Shown here one piece after another: positions 56,201 through 63,718 of a DNA stretch of 64,000 nt. The notes under the pieces were generated by a model. The model had not been told where the DNA came from and did not search any database. It saw only the letters and a program-made list of their open reading frames with translations. The stretch lies in the NCBI RefSeq assembly GCF_900111875.1, contig NZ_FOJU01000001.1:186001-250000 (forward strand). Reading direction: 5' to 3'. Positions within the stretch are counted from its first letter, which is position 1; each line of letters opens with the position of its first letter. The DNA is from Poseidonocella pacifica (GTDB lineage: Bacteria > Pseudomonadota > Alphaproteobacteria > Rhodobacterales > Rhodobacteraceae). Position numbers and translations under genes: made by a program.

Positions 56201-56894
56201 CGATGAAGCTCAGAACACCGGTGTTCGGGTCAATCACAAAAGAACCGGAATCCTCGCCACCGGAAATGGAGTAGCTCAGGTCGTCGCCATCTTCGTCCGA
56301 TGCCTCGAGATCAATGACGAAGGTGGAGTTTTCATTGACACAGATCTTGCCTTGATCGGGATCGTTGGTGAAGGTCGGCGGAGTGTTCTCGGGGGCCTTG
56401 TCGCCCGCGCCGAGGCACCTGTAGTCGATCCAGCAACCACTGACGTCACAAGTTTGCACCACATCAAGCTGAGTACCAGCTGGGGGAACCTTGCCGTAGA
56501 ATGTGAAATAGTCGTCGCCTGCGCCGGGGGCGTCGTACCCTTCTACTTCGATCTCGATCAAATAATAATATTGGCCATCGGAGCCGCGCAGCACGTGATA
56601 GCTTTCGGCGTACATCTGCGCGCCGGTGGCGGCGCCATCGATTGTCGCCTTTTGCCCGGACCCGTCCGTTGCGTTCTCATAGTGATCGCCGGACAAAGTG
56701 GAATCGTTGTCTTTCGTAGAGATGCAAACCGTGGCAGCGCCGGGCATTGTGAAGCTGTCGCCACACCCGATTGAACTTCCGTTCGTGCTCTGAAGTAGAT
56801 CCGCTTCGGTAAAGGCGGAAAATTCAAATTCCTCATAGGAGTATGAAGAGCTGCTGTAAGATGAGGAGCTGTAGCGTGAAGTATGGTAGGTCAT
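53235..56894 (-). CDS. Large multidomain surface/adhesin-like protein with SdrD-B repeats and thioester-domain-like C-terminus
   Basis: A 1219-residue, Asp-rich protein. Residues 1-30 are Ser/Tyr-rich with no hydrophobic signal. About 165-275 form a cadherin-like domain. About 278-410 and 412-545 are paired carbohydrate-binding-like domains (IVIEAESMD, ITIEAEDMC). About 550-660, 665-780 and 787-898 are three SdrD-B/Cna-B-like domains (GDTVWFDADRDGVQDDDEDG type), and about 900-1015 is a cadherin/VCBS-like domain. Residues 1020-1215 resemble a thioester domain, with Cys1068 in QGYCVAAYDP and Gln1134 in AEIQGAIWGLTDD. It lacks a VPEID signal. The secretion route is unknown. Confidence 0.75.
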   Translation of the reverse strand: MTYHTSRYSSSSYSSSSYSYEEFEFSAFTEADLLQSTNGSSIGCGDSFTMPGAATVCISTKDNDSTLSGDHYENATDGSGQKATIDGAATGAQMYAESYHVLRGSDGQYYYLIEIEVEGYDAPGAGDDYFTFYGKVPPAGTQLDVVQTCDVSGCWIDYRCLGAGDKAPENTPPTFTNDPDQGKICVNENSTFVIDLEASDEDGDDLSYSISGGEDSGSFVIDPNTGVLSFIAPPDYEAPTDDDGDNIYEVAVTVSDGKGGEETKLLKVCVEDVTEGTGDCIVIEAESMDLHGYTTEDRGDASGGAGIKLTQSSGYASTTFEGEAGVYDLKLTYLDESDGQGKIKVYVNGEFVEWIHLNSDNGGAGGVSGSNWSTVTIDGLGLTSGDVITLKGVGDCGEFARIDKIELCEDDDPCITIEAEDMCAYGFKAYCAEQASEGMAVKLYCATEGKLSTTFKGGEGSYTLKIFAQDENDGQSMIVVKVNGVEVGTVMLDQDTDGSGSDRGPFSEITLAGLDLSYGDEITLHAKGDGGEFVRLDKIKICKDDTPKLGAIGDTVWFDADRDGVQDDDEDGIGGVTVTLLSSAGVFIASQVTADDGTYLFEGLEAGDYVVSFDLPDGAYAFTTQDVGDDADDSDADVTSGESGIITLAEGEINLTVDAGVVVIPGSLSGRYFVDDNANDVDDAEPGVEGVIVELLDATGAGTGITTQTDATGFYQFTGLEPGTYGVKFTDAVSGLTLVAPNQGTDDTIDSDATDLGSGMSEITGIVVQAGQDTPDNDAGVRDPGTASLGDRVWVDTDKDGVQDAGEVGLGGVVVTLYDETGSSIGSQITDGDGNYLFENLTAGEYSVGFAEPDGFDFTLMDQGSDADDSDADPTTGRTGTYTLAIGEENLTVDAGVFAENIDPEAADDNGKVCATEAVIIDVLANDGDADSDPLTVAVIDGVTVMAGDTVVLSSGASVTLNLDGSLNYNSDGATYGGIAAEDLIIGTDAVDSFTYGISDGNGGAAMAEVDVKICGALNTVETIADSLPAGGDMFLTIDSIGGQFYNVTISNTGDARFDGITFEQGYCVAAYDPIDTDVTVPFEFHLADETSVPPGLIRNPENLDLVNWVLNQDFGSMDNGDGLGETYTEAEIQGAIWGLTDDIVFVNETNPAFGTEENAQEIFDMAVASAEAEGFVPSAGQLVGLILDPTEAAELAGNVQPFIIAVPFDSLSEDCLCS

Positions 56895-57335
56895 GTGTTC
56901 ATGGCCCTCGCTCGGGGCCCGAAAAGCGCGGCCCGAATTGGAGAGGAAACGTTCGTGGGCCAGACCGGCTCTTGCAGCAATGCGCTGCTAAAATGACCAA
57001 GACCCCATCCGGGTCCATACTCGAAAAACAATTTGGTCACGGTCCAAGTCCTACAAACAGGCGATCAATAATATTAGTGGAGCAGCCTGCCCCCTAAGGC
57101 ACGCCTCCCCCAATTTCCGCCTGAACCAGCACAGGTCCAAGCAAGTCGTTGATGCCATGATGATTAATAAATTGCTACTAAAAAGCTCCCAATTTTTTGA
57201 AATTGCTTAACTCAGGGTGCAGACTTTTGTTTACTTATTTTGTCGGGATGTTCGGGACATCACATCTTGGTAGCGCTTTGGCGGGAGCTTGTGATACGCG
57301 CCATTCGAGGTGTTTGTCGCAGGAGCTCGACGAAA
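56895..57335. other. Intergenic region between the surface-protein gene and murD
   Basis: A 441-base gap, AT-rich at 57150-57240, between divergent genes. It must hold promoters for both the surface protein (minus) and murD (plus), because murD is cut off from the upstream dcw genes. A weak candidate for murD is TTGAAA (57197-57202), a 17-base spacer and CAGACT (57220-57225). No gene or RNA recognised. Confidence 0.5.
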
Positions 57336-58745
57336 ATGATCCCTGTTTGCGGTCTTGAAGCGCGAAAGGTTGCCGTTCTGGGGCTGGGCCGGTCCGGGCT
57401 CTCTGCGGCGCGGTCTCTCAGGGCAGGGGGGGCTATCCCGGTTTGTTGGGATGACAACGAAAGCGCTCGTGATGTTGCCGCAAGCGAAGGTTTCGCGGTG
57501 CGTGATCTGGTAGCGCAAGGGGCCTTGGACGACGTTGCCCGGTTGATCCTCTCTCCAGGGATCCCGCACCTCTACCCGGTGCCGCATCCGATCGTACGGT
57601 TGGCTTTGACCTTGGGGGTTCAAGTCGACAACGATATAGGTCTGTTCTTTCAGTCCTTTGCGCAAACCGATTGGGATCGATTTGACACGATGCCCAAAGT
57701 GGTGGCCGTTACCGGCTCTAACGGTAAATCCACGACCTCCGCGCTGATCCACCATGTGCTGGACGAAGCGGGCAGGCCAGCGCAACTTGCCGGCAACATC
57801 GGGCGCGGTGTCTTGGATCTGGAGCCGCCAGAGGATGGGGCCGTGGTCGTGCTTGAGTTGAGTTCTTATCAAACAGACCTCGCCCGTGCGCTGACGCCCG
57901 ACATCGCGGTTTTCACCAACCTCAGCCCGGATCATCTTGATCGCCATGGCGGAATGGGCGGATATTTCGCGGCCAAACGGCGTCTGTTTGCCGAAGGTGG
58001 CCCGGATCGCGCCATAATCGGTACCGACGAAGACGAGGGGCTGTTTCTCGCGGGGCAACTCTCTGAAGGGCCTACGGATGATCGTGTTATCCGGATCGGG
58101 TCTGGGCGCGCCGAGGGGCCGGGGTGGTCCGTCAATGCGCGAAAGGGGTTTTTGTCAGAATGGCGCAAGGGGAAGCAGGTTGGGTCCGTGGACTTGCGCC
58201 AGATTCCTGGATTGCCGGGGGCGCATAACCACCAGAATGCCTGCGCAGCCTATGCCGTCTGCCGTGCCTTGGGGCTTAGCCCACGTAACATAGAGGCTGG
58301 GCTCAAGACTTACCCGGGGTTGCCGCACCGAAGTCAGGTACTGGGAACCCGTGGCGGGGTGACCTTCGTGAACGACAGCAAGGCAACCAACGTCGATAGT
58401 GCCCGGAAAGCGTTGCAAGCGTTTCCCGCGGTGCGATGGATCTGTGGTGGGTTGCAAAAAGAAGGGGGGCTGGCCGGATTGGAACCCGCTCTTGGCACCG
58501 TGGTCAAAGCCTACGTGATTGGTCGCGAAGCTGCGAACTTTGCGCTTCAACTACCCGGGATAGATGTAGCAATCTGCGGCGACATGGCCACCGCGGTCAA
58601 CCTTGCCAGTGCTGACGCCGTTGCAGGCGAAACAGTGTTGTTGGCACCGGCTGCTGCGAGTTTCGATCAATATGATAATTTCGAAGCGCGCGGAGCCGAT
58701 TTCGAACGGCACGTCAAGAATGTTTTGCAAAGCTCGGCGAACTAG
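57336..58745 (+). CDS. murD: UDP-MurNAc-L-alanine-D-glutamate ligase MurD
   Basis: A 469-residue Mur ligase: N-terminal [20 protein letters not shown]-binding GSNGKST at 127-133, [15 protein letters not shown] and the C-terminal [17 protein letters not shown] and [15 protein letters not shown]. It adds D-Glu to UDP-MurNAc-L-Ala. The ATG at 57336 with AGGAG ten bases upstream is preferred over in-frame codons back to 57240. It is separated from mraY by the 6-kb exosortase/surface-protein block. Its stop shares CTAG with the stop of the convergent next gene, and ftsW does not follow. Confidence 0.95.
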   Translation: MIPVCGLEARKVAVLGLGRSGLSAARSLRAGGAIPVCWDDNESARDVAASEGFAVRDLVAQGALDDVARLILSPGIPHLYPVPHPIVRLALTLGVQVDNDIGLFFQSFAQTDWDRFDTMPKVVAVTGSNGKSTTSALIHHVLDEAGRPAQLAGNIGRGVLDLEPPEDGAVVVLELSSYQTDLARALTPDIAVFTNLSPDHLDRHGGMGGYFAAKRRLFAEGGPDRAIIGTDEDEGLFLAGQLSEGPTDDRVIRIGSGRAEGPGWSVNARKGFLSEWRKGKQVGSVDLRQIPGLPGAHNHQNACAAYAVCRALGLSPRNIEAGLKTYPGLPHRSQVLGTRGGVTFVNDSKATNVDSARKALQAFPAVRWICGGLQKEGGLAGLEPALGTVVKAYVIGREAANFALQLPGIDVAICGDMATAVNLASADAVAGETVLLAPAAASFDQYDNFEARGADFERHVKNVLQSSAN

Positions 58746-59386
58746 GTCGAAATCGCTCTCTCGGGGAAGGCGCTCCCCTGCCTCAGTTCTGTAAGGTGTC
58801 CGGCCTCGAAGGCCTCTTTATGAAGCACCCCGAGTTGAACCGGAATTCGAGGTAGCTTCAGGATGCGTGCGATCGCCATACGGTGATTGCCGATCATCCC
58901 GAATATCGGATGACCGTCCCGGCCAAAGTGAATGAAGATACCGTCGCCTTCTCTGGGGACGCCAAGGACATGATGCGCTCTGCTTCGGATGACGCCCGCA
59001 CGGCGAATTGACTCATAAAGCGCGTCGATCTGCCTATAACGTTCATGCACATCGTCCAAATTGTGGCAAGAATCGAAGGGTTTTCCATTCTCTATGCGCG
59101 CCATCATGTAGTCGAATATGCCTGTGTCTTCCCAACTTTGCCCTTCTTCGAAATGAAGCCGGCAGGCGCGCATCTTCGGGCTGGCCTCGATGTCGCGGGT
59201 CGCACGATCCCAATCGCCGCCGACGATCGCGCCACTATGCCGCCGAGAAAAAGAGGGAACATCTGGCAAATGCTTGCAGTAACTGAGTTGCACATCTTGG
59301 GGATCGACGTAGAGCCGTTCGTAACTTTGAGGACCCCTCGCGCCAAAGCGAAGCAAGTGTGCGACGTCTCGCAAATGTCGAATCAA
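58742..59386 (-). CDS. ParB/sulfiredoxin-fold-like protein of unknown function
   Basis: A 214-residue protein. The C-terminal half ([20 protein letters not shown], then [43 protein letters not shown]) resembles the ParB-like nucleotide/nuclease fold seen in small proteins near surface-polysaccharide genes. The N-terminal part ([31 protein letters not shown]) is similar to the same group. Function is unknown. Its stop codon overlaps the murD stop on the opposite strand (shared CTAG). Confidence 0.6.
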   Translation of the reverse strand: MIRHLRDVAHLLRFGARGPQSYERLYVDPQDVQLSYCKHLPDVPSFSRRHSGAIVGGDWDRATRDIEASPKMRACRLHFEEGQSWEDTGIFDYMMARIENGKPFDSCHNLDDVHERYRQIDALYESIRRAGVIRSRAHHVLGVPREGDGIFIHFGRDGHPIFGMIGNHRMAIARILKLPRIPVQLGVLHKEAFEAGHLTELRQGSAFPERAIST

Positions 59387-59538
59387 CCTGCTTCCCCCTT
59401 AGAAAAGCCTACGAAGTTCCGCCGTGGCGCGGCCCTCGCCTATCGGTGAGTGTATGCACCGAATGAGAGTGCGCGTCATCCGATATGACAGATTTGTGAC
59501 GGAAGGGGGTGGTTCTTTTGGGGAAGACTTCAGCTGGC

Positions 59539-60930
59539 TCAGGCCGCTTGGGGGCTTACGGTAAACTTGTTTCGACCCTGACTCTTTGAGCCATAAAGGG
59601 CTGAATCCGCCTCCGCCATCAGCCTCGCGATGGTCGATGGATCGCCATCGCTGTTGGCTGAAGAAACCGACACACCGATGGAAACCGAGACAGGTACCTC
59701 TTCCCCGATCTCGTCAAGGCGAACGGGCGAGGAATTTACAACATGGCATAACCGAGCAGCGGCGCGTTTTGCCTGTTCTCGGCTGGTGTCGGGCAGAACA
59801 ACGAGGAACTCTTCTCCCCCAATCCTTGCGATCAGATCCTTGGCACGCATGTTTTCTTTGAGACGGGATGCCACGGTTACGAGTACAGCATCGCCTGCGG
59901 CATGCCCAAACCGGTCGTTGACCGATTTGAAGAAGTCGATATCGATCAACATCACAGCAAAATCGCGGTTTTGGCGCAGCGCGGTATCCCTGACACGTGA
60001 TAGGTGAGGCAGGGCATAGCGACGGTTATAGAGCCCAGTGAGCGGATCTGTGACAGCCGCGCGCAGCCCGTCCCGGACATTTGCGCGCAGCGCATCCCCG
60101 AGGCGCTTGCGGCGGATCTGCGTTTGGATGCGCTGTGCAAGTTCCCTAGGGTCCGTCCCCGCACGGAGCAGGTCGCTCGCCCCGAGGTCAAAGGCACGCG
60201 CGGCGATGGCCAGATCACAGGTAGCATTGGCAACGACGATGGAGCTGTGCCGGGTTGCTGCTCTGGACCGCAGTTCAGACATGAGTTCCAGCCCGTCGTT
60301 CTCCTCCTTGAGCGATGCGCCCACCACAAAAACTTCGGGTGGGGCATCGCCAAATTCCGTTCCCAGCGTGTCATCGCGGCTCAGCACCCGCAGGTGATCG
60401 TTGGGCAAAAGGGAAGTGAGCGTATGCTTCCAATGGATCGCTTGGGCCCGTTCGCCAGCGACGAGCGCGATCGTCGCGGGGGCCTGGATTGGGGAAGTCG
60501 GCTCAGAAAATCCGAGTGCTGCGTGGGTGCCGTCGCGCAAGCGAAGTTCCTGTTCAGACTCGCGTGCCCGAAGCAGGTTGCGAACGCGCGCGAGCAAAAC
60601 CGTTTCCTCAACAGGTTTGTCGAGGATATCGTCCGCGCCCGCCGATAATGCCTGGAGCCGAAGCTCGATATCATTGTCGTTTGCCAGCAGTACCACGGGA
60701 ATATGCATGGTCGACGGATCCGCTTTCATCGCACGGCAGAGCGTCAATCCCTCGGTGCCGCCGAGCCGGGCGTCCGCGATGACAATGTCCGGTGCCGCAC
60801 GGCGTAACGCGCTGCGCGCCTCTTCAATGCTCTCGGCAAGTACGACATCATAGAAAGCTGCCGAGAGCTTGACCTTGAGGACGATACGGTTTGTTGCCAC
60901 TTCGTCTGCGACCAGAATTCGTCCGCCCAT
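59539..60930 (-). CDS. pleD: PleD-type response regulator diguanylate cyclase
   Basis: A 463-residue protein. Receiver 1 covers residues 1-120 with phospho-acceptor Asp53 (IVIADARLGG) and Lys105. Receiver 2, about 150-275, is degenerate and lacks the Asp (EVFVVGASLKEEN). The GGDEF domain, about 290-460, has GGEEF at 371-375 and an inhibitory site RAKD at 362-365. It makes cyclic di-GMP when phosphorylated. This is the PleD architecture of alphaproteobacteria. divK, often the neighbour, is not present here. It is divergent from the DUF3572 gene. Confidence 0.92.
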   Translation of the reverse strand: MGGRILVADEVATNRIVLKVKLSAAFYDVVLAESIEEARSALRRAAPDIVIADARLGGTEGLTLCRAMKADPSTMHIPVVLLANDNDIELRLQALSAGADDILDKPVEETVLLARVRNLLRARESEQELRLRDGTHAALGFSEPTSPIQAPATIALVAGERAQAIHWKHTLTSLLPNDHLRVLSRDDTLGTEFGDAPPEVFVVGASLKEENDGLELMSELRSRAATRHSSIVVANATCDLAIAARAFDLGASDLLRAGTDPRELAQRIQTQIRRKRLGDALRANVRDGLRAAVTDPLTGLYNRRYALPHLSRVRDTALRQNRDFAVMLIDIDFFKSVNDRFGHAAGDAVLVTVASRLKENMRAKDLIARIGGEEFLVVLPDTSREQAKRAAARLCHVVNSSPVRLDEIGEEVPVSVSIGVSVSSANSDGDPSTIARLMAEADSALYGSKSQGRNKFTVSPQAA

Positions 60931-61001
60931 CGCGCCCTTCCACTCCGGAGACCATTTCGGTTAAGAATAACGGTGGAAGTAGTTAATAATTTGTTGCGGA
61001 A

Positions 61002-61295
61002 ATGAGGAAAATGCAGACTACGCAAGAAAGTGCCGAACTCGTTGCCGCGCTCGCTCTGGAATGGATTTCCTCGCAAAAAGACCTTCTGGAGGTCTTTCTT
61101 GGCTCTACCGGACTTGATCTCGAGACGCTCATTGCGCGTGCCTCTGAGGCTGAAATTCTCGTCGGCGTGTTGGACTTCATCATGCTTAATGAGGAATGGG
61201 TCGTCGGGTTTTGCAATGCCGCGAGCCTTCCATACTCAAGAGTTCAAGAGGCGCGGGCGGCGCTTCCTGGAGGGGAGCAGGTTCATTGGACATGA
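61002..61295 (+). CDS. DUF3572 family protein
   Basis: A 97-residue acidic helical protein (ESAELVAALALEWISSQKDLLEVFLGSTGLDLETLIARA) matching the small DUF3572 family, which commonly neighbours divK/pleD in alphaproteobacteria. Function unknown. The start may be the ATG at 61002 or the one three codons later at 61011. The 71-base gap to pleD must hold both promoters. Confidence 0.75.
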   Translation: MRKMQTTQESAELVAALALEWISSQKDLLEVFLGSTGLDLETLIARASEAEILVGVLDFIMLNEEWVVGFCNAASLPYSRVQEARAALPGGEQVHWT

Positions 61296-61377
61296 TTTGC
61301 GTCTGCTGCACGGGGAGCCACCCGCTAGCGAGGCCCAATCCTTGGTACGCCAAGTGTAGGGCAACACTCACCTAGGT

Positions 61378-61406
61378 AAAAAAACGCCCAGGCGAAGCCC
61401 GGGCGT
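61378..61406 (-). terminator. Intrinsic terminator downstream of rlmB
   Basis: On the minus strand ACGCCC pairs with GGGCGT, with an inner GGC/GCC pair set and a 3-base loop, and the hairpin is followed by seven T (complement of 61378-61384). It lies about 190 bases past the rlmB stop. The stretch 61407-61593 between them is AT-richer and holds no recognised gene. Confidence 0.85.
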
Positions 61407-61593
61407 AAGTGCGGAACGAGGGACAGTGAATGAAACGCGGGGAGTTCCGAATTCCGCGCTTCTCGATACATCTAGGCAGCGCTTTGATGCTTTAAAGATA
61501 TTGTAAGCAGAACGTGAACGAATCATTAAGCTTGATTGGTGAGGCCCTCGCCTCCGGAAACCGACCGACACGTCCATTTCGTGCATGCCGACG

Positions 61594-62376
61594 TCACTGC
61601 GAACGCCCTGAAGCGTAGAGCGCCACGGCCGCGGCATTCGACACGTTGAGTGAGCCGAAATCACGGGCAAAGGGAATCCGGACCAACTCGTCGCAGGTTT
61701 CACGGGTCTTTTGGCGCAACCCCGGGCCTTCCGCGCCCAGTACGAGGCCCACGGCGCGGTCATGTCGCCCTTCAAGAGCTGTTTCGACCGTATTCTCCGC
61801 AGTGCCGTCCAGCCCGAGCAGAAGATAGCCCATCGCGCGAAGACGTTCCATCGCGTCGGCGAGGTTTCCCACACGCAGATAGGGTTGCCGCTCGAGCGCT
61901 CCACTTGCCGTTTTCGCGAGCGCGCCGGTTTCAGGGGCTGCGTGATGGCGCGGCGCTATAACGGCCAGTGCGCCAAAGACTTCTGCGGAACGAAGGATCG
62001 CCCCTACATTGTGGGGATCGGTTACACGATCCAGAAAGAGCACTCGTGGTGGACGTTGGCCATCGCCAAGGCAGACGTCCTCCAGCGTTCCCCATTCCAA
62101 CGGGCGCACCTCTAGGGCGGCCCCTTGATGGACTGATCCCTGATCAAGTGGAGCTGAAAACTTGCGGGGGTCAGCGATTTCCGGCTCGATTCCGCTCTGA
62201 GCTACGGCTTCTGCCAGACGTTCGCGCGCGTTGGGGGTGAGAATGAGGCGCAGTTTCTCGCGCCGTGGATTCAAGAGCGCATCCCGAACCGCGTGCAGTC
62301 CGAATAGCCAGACCGTCTCGCGCGCGGTGACCTTTTGCCCGCGCTCTTTTTCAACCACCCACTTGGGCTTTTTCAT
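61594..62376 (-). CDS. rlmB: 23S rRNA (guanosine-2'-O)-methyltransferase RlmB
   Basis: A 260-residue TrmH/SpoU-family methyltransferase. It has an N-terminal substrate-binding part (VWLFGLHAVRDALLNPRREK), a linker and the SPOUT knot with VLFLDRVTDPHNVGAILRSAEVFG, LVLGAEGPGLRQKTRETCDELVRIPF and SLNVSNAAAVALY. It modifies G2251 of 23S rRNA. The start at 62376 (MKKPKWVVEK) has AGGGGAT upstream; the frame continues antisense through the tRNA-Tyr gene and cannot be coding there. Confidence 0.93.
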   Translation of the reverse strand: MKKPKWVVEKERGQKVTARETVWLFGLHAVRDALLNPRREKLRLILTPNARERLAEAVAQSGIEPEIADPRKFSAPLDQGSVHQGAALEVRPLEWGTLEDVCLGDGQRPPRVLFLDRVTDPHNVGAILRSAEVFGALAVIAPRHHAAPETGALAKTASGALERQPYLRVGNLADAMERLRAMGYLLLGLDGTAENTVETALEGRHDRAVGLVLGAEGPGLRQKTRETCDELVRIPFARDFGSLNVSNAAAVALYASGRSQ

Positions 62377-62507
62377 GATATTTGATCCCCTTGGCTGTGA
62401 CCGCAGTAAATGGTCTTGCAAGACGTCGCGCGCAAGGGATTTTCCTGTTGACGCCCCAGAGAGCCAATTGTAATCAGCGCCACACGCACGGGCCGAGGCC
62501 CTGCAGT

Positions 62508-62591
62508 GGGCGACAGGCCGCAAGGTGTGGCAGGGGACTGTAACTCCCTCGCGGAGACGCACGCCTGGTTCGATTCCAGGGTCGCCCACCA
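62508..62591 (+). tRNA. tRNA-Tyr (GUA)
   Basis: An 84-nt class II tRNA: acceptor GGGCGAC with GTCGCCC, anticodon loop CTGTAAC with anticodon GTA, a long variable arm (CTCGCGGAGACGCACG region), the T arm with GGTTCGATTCC, discriminator A and encoded CCA. Confidence 0.95.
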
Positions 62592-62755
62592 CGTACTCCT
62601 TCCTCAGAAATTTGTTCGGAATATGCTCTGCGGTGCCGTGGGCACGCTTTGCGCGATCATTGCGCGGTTGATCGAAATGGGAGGGATTTTAGAATGCAAA
62701 ACAACGGGTAGCCTTGCGGCCCCCGTGTCATGCATCACCGGAATTCCGGGAAAGT

Positions 62756-62830
62756 TGGAGCGGGCGAAGAGATTCGAACTCTCGACCCTTACCTTGGCAA
62801 GGTAATGCTCTACCCCTGAGCTACGCCCGC
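62756..62830 (-). tRNA. tRNA-Gly (GCC)
   Basis: On the minus strand: acceptor GCGGGCG with CGCCCGC, D arm GCTCAGGGGTAGAGC, anticodon loop TTGCCAA with anticodon GCC, T arm with AGTTCGAATCT, and encoded CCA. 75 nt. It converges with tRNA-Tyr; the 164 bases between them show no gene or duplicated attachment sequence. Confidence 0.96.
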
Positions 62831-62910
62831 GTCCTTGGGTGAGACGTCGTTTATAAATGTCTTGGCCGGGCTGCAAGGGGAAAATTGCTCGAAAACTGAC
62901 TTTTTGATTT

Positions 62911-63603
62911 TCAACTGTTCGGAGGCGAAATTGGCGTGGCGAATGAAAAAGCACGGCGCTCTGCATCCCAAGTCAGGCCGGGATAAAATGCGCTGTAGTG
63001 GGCGAAGTTCCGGGACAGTTCTCGGGCGTTGATCCGGCGGCTCCATAGGCGCAAAGGGATCGCCGTGCGCTCGCCAACCCCGTCGACCATCACGAACTGT
63101 TGGCTTCGATCCTCGAAGACGAGATTATCGGGCTTGAGGTCGTTCGCGATAAGGCCAAACTCGAAGGCTGCACCGACAAACTGGTTGAGGCGTTCGAGGT
63201 GCAGTTCCTTAAATGTGCCCGAGTTCAACATCTGCCGCAAAGTCGGCGCAAGTTCTCCCTCTGCGTTGCAGATCTTCTCCACACACAACCCGAGTCCCAG
63301 CGTCGTGCGAACCAGCCCGATGCAATCACATACTGGCAGGCGGGTGACATCCGAATTCATCCTGCGAGCAAGCTCATAGGTCATCCGGATCTCTTTCATG
63401 AACTGCCATGTGTAGGGAGGCTTTCGCAGTCGCTCTACCCAGCCACGCAGGGGTTCCTTGTCCATCTTTCTGGGCAAGATTGTTTTGATCAGCTTTCCCG
63501 CATCGCTCGGATGCTGGAAAACTGCTCGGTTGCGCCCGTGGGCAACTGGCGCAAGGCCGGAAAGATCAATCAGCAAAACAAAATCCCTCTTAACACAAAC
63601 CAA
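62911..63603 (-). CDS. YrbL-like (PhoP-regulatory-network family) protein
   Basis: A protein of up to 230 residues starting near LLIDLSGLAPVAHGRNRAVFQHP and containing IANDLKPDNLVFED, a kinase-like catalytic-loop motif characteristic of the YrbL family. The listed start at 63603 is TTG; a TTG at 63576 with AAGAGGG at good spacing is a better-supported start (221 residues). Family function is unknown; members are small kinase-fold proteins. It lies between tRNA-Gly and the pyruvate carboxylase gene. Confidence 0.75.
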   Translation of the reverse strand: MVCVKRDFVLLIDLSGLAPVAHGRNRAVFQHPSDAGKLIKTILPRKMDKEPLRGWVERLRKPPYTWQFMKEIRMTYELARRMNSDVTRLPVCDCIGLVRTTLGLGLCVEKICNAEGELAPTLRQMLNSGTFKELHLERLNQFVGAAFEFGLIANDLKPDNLVFEDRSQQFVMVDGVGERTAIPLRLWSRRINARELSRNFAHYSAFYPGLTWDAERRAFSFATPISPPNS

Positions 63604-63718
63604 GCGGCTCCACGGCTTGGGAGGTCTCTTGAGAACTCAAGACCTTTGTGAGGTAGGGCGAGACCGCTGCTCGATCAACTCCAACGCTCAAGGTAATATC
63701 TGGTCCTGTCCGCTGTAC

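Noticed and set aside
62508-62830. tRNA-flanked genomic island or attachment site
   Set aside because: No integrase is nearby and no duplicated tRNA 3' end was seen in the window.
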